From: Kofleriaceae bacterium
GTDB taxonomy: Bacteria > Myxococcota_A > Polyangia > Haliangiales > Haliangiaceae
DNA: 64,000 bases
Direction of reading: 5' to 3'
Assembly: GCA_018058095.1 (NCBI GenBank)
Contig: JAGPCO010000003.1
Span: 32,199 to 96,198, forward strand
The position numbers and the translations under genes were made by a program. Under the pieces are notes generated by a model, which was given only the letters and a program-made list of their open reading frames with translations, was not told the origin of the DNA and did no database searches. The stretch's first letter is position 1. Each line of letters begins with the position of its first letter. This document shows, one piece after another, positions 58,401-64,000 of the stretch.

Positions 58401-58742
58401 CATCGCGGCGTTCTCCGCACCGCGGCGCTGGTAGAGTTCGAGCGGGCCGCCGATCCCCAGCACGGCCTTGGCCTGGTGTGCGACCCGATACCCCTCGGGT
58501 GCCATCGACTCCGACAGCCGGAGCGTCTCCGCCATCAGGCTGCGACGGATGTCCTGCGGGTCAGGTAGGCCCCGCTGTGCCACGACGTGACGGGTCAGCG
58601 GATGTTGCTCGATGATCGTGGCGTAGGTGCGCTCGTGGGTGACCCGGACTTGCTCGATGTCGAAGCCCCGAAGGGCGAGCGGCACCGCGGCGGCCGGCGT
58701 CACTGGGGCCATCGCTGTGGGCGCTGGCTCGGCGTCGCTCAT
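52476..58742 (-). CDS. BREX-embedded giant fusion: M48 protease-TerB-DUF4011-SF1 helicase-degenerate Vsr-PglZ-like tail
   Basis: Protein of 2088 residues. In order: M48-type zinc metalloprotease (1-290; LVGHELGHYLAHG at 141-153 and CELTADRVG with Glu190); TerB-like helical domain (315-425; VIVGHADGALSDDERDVI, DVMLADRAVHADEV); DUF4011-like region (530-790); SF1 helicase with Walker A TVVDGPPGTGKSQVIVNLV (about 850), DEASQ box LVVFDEASQCTVEAGLP, HYRCRDEALIAFSNHAMY and motif VI NVAISRAKAACYVV; a Vsr/MTES_1575-like domain lacking its catalytic Asp (FRIPLAVLDP); and a C-terminal module like that of PglZ (HLERHGELGE, VGGPRRARRF, LPFGVEV). It overlaps brxC and pglX by four bases. Not part of standard BREX-6. 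Possible role: phage-DNA-sensing helicase that triggers proteolysis; this is inference. Confidence 0.88.
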   Translation of the reverse strand: MSDAEPAPTAMAPVTPAAAVPLALRGFDIEQVRVTHERTYATIIEQHPLTRHVVAQRGLPDPQDIRRSLMAETLRLSESMAPEGYRVAHQAKAVLGIGGPLELYQRRGAENAAMHFVVEPILLEIHGAVLPQLDPGALLALVGHELGHYLAHGPTSASRDALVMKHATHGADLDDPELTLATSRYSMMCELTADRVGLLACQDLEAALRLEMITISGLGAGALTMDTQAYLAQCRELVEYELEHGARAYGGTHPAHGLRAYAAWLFSETRTYQALTGKGPGIRDLADVDDFIARYFSCHPAVVLDQRQLGEVPGELAECALAAAVIVGHADGALSDDERDVIERWFANVIPDWRTYLDLDLALERFGDTAVVLRAAATDLATHVLRLLVDVMLADRAVHADEVRAIRAIGAALGVHDFFDRSLLAIFRSRGVPLELDPRPEPELPLPPRRQHVDDAFQTFLSGVLRRGESVITLRRLLRLLGADKSSPPLLARLADAFARARISTAPALTEVGLDQRVVLTPPLPEPARVSVAAVPASRTALIAALRRLREQLVSGDGRSPSVRLRSLRRGRAFDLMALEKVAVGQGERVLEQVRARKAVRVVEAADAGKHGPAATVASELLALAREDAACAEETGAHDLYVGYPFVTGVVAGYLVRAPLVLYPVELARDGAGAHGFRLEPRRDELPIANQSLIRLVFNKRGFAFSDELSDELEALAGAPDGGPDAVRRRLGEVGLATSDGSGQLQACSELDETAMTERLAIEEIAVLGLFPQSSSDLLQDYDGLLLDLSKPDADVGALLAAAATLLPGELAPVAPPAAGVSDDWSPVIVADPSQRSVICEARRHGATVVDGPPGTGKSQVIVNLVAEALRRGERVAVVCEKRAALDVVRQRMTATGLGKALAVVHDVHEDRKALYAHIAGRLEASGRVPFLPDEAAAVRAEHAALGRALGQRAELLSTTPPGLDLTIGELLAFVSQHAAPPTGTGARLETLRQADLRTLLEVTTALHPLVALWAPSSRWRAPAGASPRRSLAGAGPLIVRELEAAIARAAHAARDFAALRDAAPPGVDVSQIDDARGALSTAVASRDTRRDDRDRAMFGAIASLAAAEPERLAETAQAQQAWREASTALLHLEHPVALEPSPTLISSLAVLTRLGSSWYRVFLLGWWKARGTFRAELARLWPERAGDALTPALLAEVRDRLSASRAWRVIGAVFTRLGLAHVLPTTAPQLPATIERVASMADNLRELGTARSALLRAGAWLPDGTPTATSLAAWDLTVDQRLAVLTARDTLRAAVHPLGAWFPALPELPAAAVLEELLVAWRRDGERLAEVDALVARACAILPAAPRLFDTAATTWSGGSASTWRAGVASAWASAWLARLEREHPGLAALGRGADDRDVARQAARFGELEVERRELEIERTLARLDDAELLTMPAAAKHARRTPAQKAREELLKEARKQRMLMPLRTFVRRFAPAGLLDVAPVWLLSPETMAILFPRLPLFDLVVFDEASQCTVEAGLPVLLRARRVVIAGDEKQMPPSSYFSLGGNEDDDALAGTVEADERHDALRDLLTAESLLSLARPRVARAGLAWHYRCRDEALIAFSNHAMYEGELLTIPSTAGAAAPSALHWVSVRDGAYHAGENLPEARRVVDVVDDLLGRTPQPTIGVVTFNLKQRKAVLDAIEARCDTSAEFRQRWTEAAAGALDERPFVKNLEQVQGDERDVIVFSLGHAPQVRYRGGVATQDTYVPARFGPLGQRGGERRLNVAISRAKAACYVVASFDPSQLTVATSRHQGPRLFKHFLEFAHLLHHGRRLEAARVLDLVRGTSPATTSAGTRPRMPIDGFVPLQTQVALALEAAGIPYEPDVGASGFRIPLAVLDPADPSRYALALLLHDGSGPSDPFELHVHRPGVLTQRGWRLLSISAASWRHRRTELLEELEVLVPGCRGAVNGEVYQRHRAALATPVGATTELSATPLPAQRTHAAGGNPLFPASAPADSGPTAAARPAAVPSQPAWALAIPDDLFRAALLHLERHGELGEGDLNSIVGGPRRARRFAAELDGMRPGLPFGVEVTDVGGSKVYRKVGPS

Positions 58743-61700
58743 GTCAGGCGTACTCGTGCGCCGGCCGTCAGCTCCGGCACGATGCGGGCCCGCACGTCTG
58801 CCAGGACGCGGTCGAGCTCCTCCACGGTTCCGACCTCACGCCCGGCAAGGCCAACTGCGACCTTGCGAACCAGCGGGCGGTCACCTTCGCTCAGCAGCGC
58901 ATCGAGGCGGTCGCCGGCATCCTTCTCGGCCTGGGCCAGCGCACGCTCGAAGCCGTCGCGGAGCTGGTCCAGTGCAGGCGCGATGGCCGTGTCGTCGGTG
59001 GCGATGGCGGCCTCGGCGATCGGGCGCAGGACGTGGTTGCCCTGCTCGCCGGTGAGCGTGGCGAAGCCGACCCGGAGCTTGATGGTCTTGCGTGCGGCCT
59101 CGATGGCGGCGGCGTGGCTGGCCAGGATCGCTCGCCGCGTCTCACGGTAGGTGTCCTGCAGCAGCAGCAAGTCGGGCGCGAGGGCCTCGATGGTACGCCA
59201 CGGCGATTCGCTGGCGAGTTGTGCACGGATGCGTTCGCCAGCGGCGACGACGGCGGGCGACAGCTGGCCGACACGGGCGAGCTGAGCCAGCTGGTATCGC
59301 GCGACATCGTCGGCCTGGCGGACGGCGTCGACGGCGGTCTGGCTCAGCTCGGCGGCGTACAGCCCGAGCCGCGCCAGGCCGTCGCTCAGCACGTCGAGCT
59401 GCCGCAGCACCTCTTGTACCGTGGGCTCCGTCTGGCGCACCAGGCGGTAGCAGCTGTCGAGCGCGTCCTCGAGCGCAACCAGCGGGGGGGGTGGTGGCCG
59501 GTTTCCGGGCAGGTGCCGCAGGTGCTCGAACACCACCCGCAGGCGTGCCATCTGGCGTGGGAACTCGGTGCTGACCCGGTCGGCGATGGCGTCGTTCTCG
59601 CGATCGAGCTTGATGCCGAGCCGGTCCTCGAAGAACTTGCAGATGCGGGCGCGCCCCTTGAGGCCGACGGTGTCGTCGCCGACCGGGTAGATGGTCGCGG
59701 TCTTGAAGCCCCGCTCCTTCTCGAGCACGTCGCGCACACCGGCGTCCCGCACGGCCGAGATCTTGTCGCCGCCTTCGGACTGGATGCGGATCTTGCTACC
59801 GCGCAGCAGGCCAGCGACGCAGGCCCGCACGACCTCCGGCGCGTACCCATAGGGTGGCCCGCCGAAGTAGGCGTACAGGGTGGCGCCAGTCGCGCCACCT
59901 TCGCTGACGATGTGGTCGAGCACTCGCTGTGGCACCACGCCGCTGCATGACGGGACGTACTTGCCGCGCTCGGCCTCGAGCAGGCCCAGCTCGGCGATGA
60001 ACTTGGGCGACGGCGCATTGAGCTCGGGCTCGATGAGCTGCATGACTTCGGCGCTGGAGACCCGGGTCGCGGCGAAGTGCGGGAACAGGTCGCGCAGGAT
60101 GCTGGACGCGGCGAGCGACAGCACCTGGCCGGCCGCTCCGGCGAGCTCACGTGGCTCGATCGGCTTGCCGCGAAAGTACAGCCGGCCGCTCATCCACGCG
60201 GCGTCGACCGCGCGCCGCAGCCGGGTTTCGAGGTCCTCCTGGCGCGACTTTTCCTCGAACAGGAGCCGGCGTCGATCGGCCAGGAGTGACTCGGTCCGGT
60301 TCTCGTAGCGCTTGACCATCGCCGCAGAGCGGCCAAGCTCCCGGGCCGCGTTGTCGAGCTCGTCGGTGTCGCCAACCACCCACAGCAGGCGCTGGGCCAG
60401 CGCCTCCTCGCTCGAGCGGTTGACCCAGGTGGTGTGGTCGCGCTCGTCGGCCGTGGTCAGAAACCGGAAGTCGACGGTGATCGCGGCCGGGTCGCGCGGA
60501 TCCTCCAAGCGGGCGTCGACCACCCGACGGCCATCGGAGAACAGCGCGAGCCACGGGAAGGGCCGGCCCTCGAGGCGGGGCCGCTCGGGTTCGGCCACAA
60601 GCTGCCGGAGGGCGCCTTGCACCAGGTCGCCACGCTGCTCCGGAGGCACGACCAGGTCACGCCGCTCGCGTTCCCACTCTTCACCTGACGAGGATTGCAG
60701 CTTGTAGCCGAGCTTCTCGGAGTAGCCGAGGAGGTTGGCCCGGCGCAGCGCCTCGAGGGCCTCCTGCACCGCGAGCTGGTTGTTGCCAAGGTCGAGCTGG
60801 TCGTACAGACAGGCCGCGACCAGGCGGGCATCGGTCGGGACCTTCTCCTGGATCAGCTCCAGCAGCGCCACCGCACGGGCCGCGCGGGCGGCCAGCGGCA
60901 GCGCGTGCTTCGTGCAGTACTGGAGCACGCGATCCATGCTGGCCTGCACGTCAGCGTCGAGGGCGGTGTGCTGCACCTCGTAGACCTGGTCGAGCGTGAC
61001 CAGCGCGCCGAGTTCACGTTCGGCCAGGCGCTGGCCGCGGAACAGCTCACCGAGGAGCTGGAGCAGGCCACGGATGGCCTGATCGTCACCCTGGCTGCGA
61101 CTCGAGCGGATCCGCAGGGCACTGGTGATCTGCAGGATGAGGTCGATGTGGCCGGGCAGGAGCGGATAGACATCGACGAAGTCATCCTCGGCGATGGGGT
61201 CGGCGTCGTACGCGAACGCCCGCAGTAGGTTGCGGTGCTGCTGGAACAGCTCGCGCAGGCGCGCTGCGCCCTCAGGGGTCTTGGCCAGGAGCCGTTTGTG
61301 AACGACGTCGCGGATGTTGGTAACCGCGAGGTGCACGCGAAACTGGAGTGGAAACCGTTCCTTCAGCTTGCCGATCTCGCCGCCGTCCTCGAGCCGCTGC
61401 TGGCCGGTGGCGAGGATCCACACCTTCCCCTTGAGGCGATGCTTCAGGTCCGAGTTGAACGACTGGAGTTTGAGCATCCTGTCGCTGCTCTGGTGGACAT
61501 ACTGGGAGACCTCGTCGATGACGAGGAACACGGTCGCGTTCGGCGCCCGGAAGCGGAGCATGTCGGCGATGGCCTTGCCGGCCTCGTCGGCCGAGGCCGA
61601 ATACGAGAACGTCCCGGCCCGACTGGTCAGCCAGGTCATCGGATCCTGGTACTTGTCCGGGAACAAGACGGCCATCACCGTCGAGAAGTCGTCGTCTGCC

Positions 61701-62350
61701 ATCGCGGTGGCGCGGACCTCGGACCACGGCCGCCCCAGCGCGGTCAGCGCTGCCTGCTCGAACTTCTTCCAGTGGCCATCGCGCTCGAGCTTCAGCTCCA
61801 TCTCGGCGACGTGAGGATCGCTGCAGTAACCCAGGCGCTCCTGCAGCTTGCGGACCGCCGCGGTGTGGATGTGCTCGCCGTCGCGCGCGATGCCACCGAT
61901 GTCGAACACCACGGCGATAGGGTCGATCTTGGCGCGCAGGCCGGCGTAGGCATCGCGCAGGTCCTTGCCGAGCGGCGACGTGTCCCGGGCCAGCCAGGCG
62001 TCGGCGAGCGATCGTTGGCTCGGCAGCGATATGCCATCGAGGGCGAGGCCGAGCAGCTTGGCGAAGCTAGACTTGCCCGACCCGTAGAACCCCGAGATCC
62101 ACGAGGCGGGCTCGAGGTCCATGCCGTCTGGCTTGTCGAGGTAGCTGCTGATCGCGGTCAGGAGCTTGACGTACTGCTCGTGGATGCCGCTGGGTACGCG
62201 CTGGTAGTGCGGGTGCTCCGGGGGAAAGCCCCCGGTGATGATGTACTCCTTGACCTCGGCCTCGAGCTTGGCTGGCGACTGCTCGTGGAAGTACACCACC
62301 GGCGGGATGTCGCGAGTGATGTTGGATTGAAAGAGGTCGCGCAGCTTCAT
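58739..62350 (-). CDS. brxC: BrxC/PglY: BREX P-loop ATPase
   Basis: Protein of 1203 residues starting MKLRDLFQSNITRDIPPVVY at 62350; a longer open frame upstream is antisense to brxB and was not used. Walker A WISGFYGSGKSSFAKLLGLA near residue 75 and Walker B VFLVIDEVSQYVHQS near 280. Mid-region helical and C-terminal low-complexity helices. Size and motif spacing match BrxC of BREX systems, a large AAA+ ATPase essential for defence. Stop overlaps the giant fusion gene start. Confidence 0.92.
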   Translation of the reverse strand: MKLRDLFQSNITRDIPPVVYFHEQSPAKLEAEVKEYIITGGFPPEHPHYQRVPSGIHEQYVKLLTAISSYLDKPDGMDLEPASWISGFYGSGKSSFAKLLGLALDGISLPSQRSLADAWLARDTSPLGKDLRDAYAGLRAKIDPIAVVFDIGGIARDGEHIHTAAVRKLQERLGYCSDPHVAEMELKLERDGHWKKFEQAALTALGRPWSEVRATAMADDDFSTVMAVLFPDKYQDPMTWLTSRAGTFSYSASADEAGKAIADMLRFRAPNATVFLVIDEVSQYVHQSSDRMLKLQSFNSDLKHRLKGKVWILATGQQRLEDGGEIGKLKERFPLQFRVHLAVTNIRDVVHKRLLAKTPEGAARLRELFQQHRNLLRAFAYDADPIAEDDFVDVYPLLPGHIDLILQITSALRIRSSRSQGDDQAIRGLLQLLGELFRGQRLAERELGALVTLDQVYEVQHTALDADVQASMDRVLQYCTKHALPLAARAARAVALLELIQEKVPTDARLVAACLYDQLDLGNNQLAVQEALEALRRANLLGYSEKLGYKLQSSSGEEWERERRDLVVPPEQRGDLVQGALRQLVAEPERPRLEGRPFPWLALFSDGRRVVDARLEDPRDPAAITVDFRFLTTADERDHTTWVNRSSEEALAQRLLWVVGDTDELDNAARELGRSAAMVKRYENRTESLLADRRRLLFEEKSRQEDLETRLRRAVDAAWMSGRLYFRGKPIEPRELAGAAGQVLSLAASSILRDLFPHFAATRVSSAEVMQLIEPELNAPSPKFIAELGLLEAERGKYVPSCSGVVPQRVLDHIVSEGGATGATLYAYFGGPPYGYAPEVVRACVAGLLRGSKIRIQSEGGDKISAVRDAGVRDVLEKERGFKTATIYPVGDDTVGLKGRARICKFFEDRLGIKLDRENDAIADRVSTEFPRQMARLRVVFEHLRHLPGNRPPPPPLVALEDALDSCYRLVRQTEPTVQEVLRQLDVLSDGLARLGLYAAELSQTAVDAVRQADDVARYQLAQLARVGQLSPAVVAAGERIRAQLASESPWRTIEALAPDLLLLQDTYRETRRAILASHAAAIEAARKTIKLRVGFATLTGEQGNHVLRPIAEAAIATDDTAIAPALDQLRDGFERALAQAEKDAGDRLDALLSEGDRPLVRKVAVGLAGREVGTVEELDRVLADVRARIVPELTAGARVRLT

Positions 62351-62384
62351 GGTGGCCGACTCGGTGAAGTGGGAGGGCACGGCC

Positions 62385-63010
<626 letters not shown>

Positions 63011-63014
<4 letters not shown>

Positions 63015-63820
63015 GCACGCACCTGCGCGTGGCCGGTGATAGGCGGCGCCAGCCGGGGTGGCGGCGTCAACGGAAGCTCGGCGCCGGCCCAGGTCTCGAG
63101 GTCCTGGTACCGCCAGTCGAGCTCGTGAACGTCCCCGACCTGCCGGAACTCGATCGTCCCCAGCGCTCGCAGCCGGTCGGCGAGGAGGCCGCCGACGAGG
63201 CCGAGGCTGCCCAGGTACGGGTTGCTGATGAGGCTTCCCTCGAAGCGGAGCGCGCGCAGCGTATACAGGATGTACTCGAGCGCCTGATCGGGAACACGGG
63301 GCGTCGCGACCTGACGTGGGTCTCGGTTGCCGCTGACGAGTCCCGCCGCACCAGCGCACGACAGCAGCCGGCTGGCGAACTGCAGCTGGGTCTTCATGGC
63401 CCAGCGTGGCGGCCCGTGCTCGCTCGTCCACTGGATCACCGTCTGGCGGTGAATGTCGGGCCGGAGCGCCTCGCGGCGTGAAGGCAGGAACTCGCCGGTG
63501 AACGCCCGGTACAGGGGGTCGGTGAGCTGCAGATGGAAGTGGCAGATCACGCGGCGGATCTCGGGTGGCATCGTGCGCCAGCCCGCGAGCACCCGCAGGC
63601 TCGATGGGAAACGGTCGAACCGCACCCGCATGTTCGACAGCAGCTCGGTGGTCCAGGGCTCGCTCTTGGCGCCGAACCACGAAGCCGTGAACGCGACGCT
63701 GGCGCTGGTGCGCGGATCGTCTGGGTCGACGTGGGCCCAGTACGCACGTGACTCCTGGAGGCACAGCGAGCAGCGCAACAGGCGCGAGTGCGGTTCGGTG
63801 GTCTCGCCAGGGGGCATCAT
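63011..63820 (-). CDS. brxA: BrxA (DUF1819)-like protein
   Basis: Protein of 269 residues from the ATG at 63820, which overlaps the stop of the upstream frame. Features: LLRCSLCLQESRAYW at the N-terminus, EIRRVICHFHLQLTDPLYRAF, PDIHRQTVIQWTSEHGPP and LLSCAGAAGLVSGN. These are recognisable as the BrxA/DUF1819 helical pattern (ESRAYW; two winged-helix-like parts). BrxA proteins are small DNA-binding components in BREX types 1, 3, 5 and 6. Longer than the usual 200 residues. Confidence 0.75.
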
Positions 63821-64000
63821 CCGCGTGTGCCCTTGCTGGTCGTGTAGTGCGGCGCTGGGTACCGTTCGGTCAAGGGCGCCATCGCCGACGTCAACGCCTG
63901 TGCTGCGGCGACAGGGTCGTCGGGCGGTGCGCCTCGAAGTCGACGTCCGATCGAGGACGGCGCGTGGTCCGCCTGGCCGAGACCAGCCAGCCACGCCTTG
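63817..64000 (-). CDS. 3' end of the upstream operon gene, probably brxE (partial)
   Basis: In the frame read from 63999, 60 codons run without a stop to TGA at 63819-63817, ending ERYPAPHYTTSKGTRG. The stop overlaps the brxA ATG (ATGATG), matching the other operon junctions. In BREX type 6 the gene before brxA is brxE; position supports this, but the sequence is too short for me to recognise the family. The 5' part lies outside the window. Confidence 0.5.
   Translation of the reverse strand, partial: KAWLAGLGQADHAPSSIGRRLRGAPPDDPVAAAQALTSAMAPLTERYPAPHYTTSKGTRG

Noticed and set aside
52476-58742. Calling the giant gene a Shango system
   Set aside because: Shango uses separate TerB, ATPase and helicase genes; here the TerB-like part is one module of a different fusion.

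Overview
The window is about 70% GC and dense with short-linker lipoproteins, RCC1/kelch/TSP3-type surface proteins, Ser/Thr kinases, FHA proteins and a sigma54 activator with an FHA domain. One protein also ends in a MYXO-CTERM-like tail. Together these suggest a myxobacterium (Myxococcota), most likely of the Haliangium/Kofleriaceae type. That placement is inference; no rRNA or other marker gene is present.

Region 1 (1-8.7 kb) carries exported proteins: a PEP/pyruvate-binding-domain lipoprotein, three paralogous LGGLAGAD (DUF1554-like) lipoproteins, a Cys-rich lipoprotein, a Uma2-type nuclease and an RCC1-repeat lipoprotein.

Region 2 (8.7-22.3 kb) is a signalling block. A response regulator and a histidine kinase converge on a scar that holds a dead four-helix-bundle gene, a 60-bp inverted repeat and a hexamer array. 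They are followed by an FHA-DUF4388 protein, a lipase-like hydrolase, a WGR-like protein, a predicted pseudokinase, an FHA-sigma54 activator and an intact Ser/Thr kinase. The block ends at a 197-bp insertion-sequence remnant with terminal inverted repeats that shares 45 bases with the scar at 10 kb.

Region 3 (22.3-40 kb) holds a PHP phosphoesterase and an astacin/matrixin-like protease. Next is a cobalamin-riboswitch unit with a BtuB-like receptor and a predicted beta-propeller lipoprotein, which may be a BtuG-like B12-capture pair. Two CAP-domain lipoproteins, an exported truncated globin, an SDR enzyme, a kelch/DUF4215 protein, a second RCC1 lipoprotein and a YifB/ComM ATPase complete it.

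Region 4 (40.2-64 kb) is one minus-strand anti-phage operon that runs off the right edge. Its order is [partial gene, probably brxE]-brxA-brxB-brxC-X-pglX-Y-pglZ-brxD-brxHI-Z, the BREX type 6 order with three additions. X is a 2088-residue fusion of M48 protease, TerB-like, DUF4011-like, SF1 helicase, degenerate Vsr-like and a C-terminal module that PglZ also carries. Y is an internally deleted DUF1016 (YhcG-like) protein. Z has an abortive-infection C-terminal domain. Eight of the ten gene junctions are 4-base stop/start overlaps, so the additions look like integral parts of the system. The X fusion and its PglZ-like tail are the best candidates here for something undescribed.
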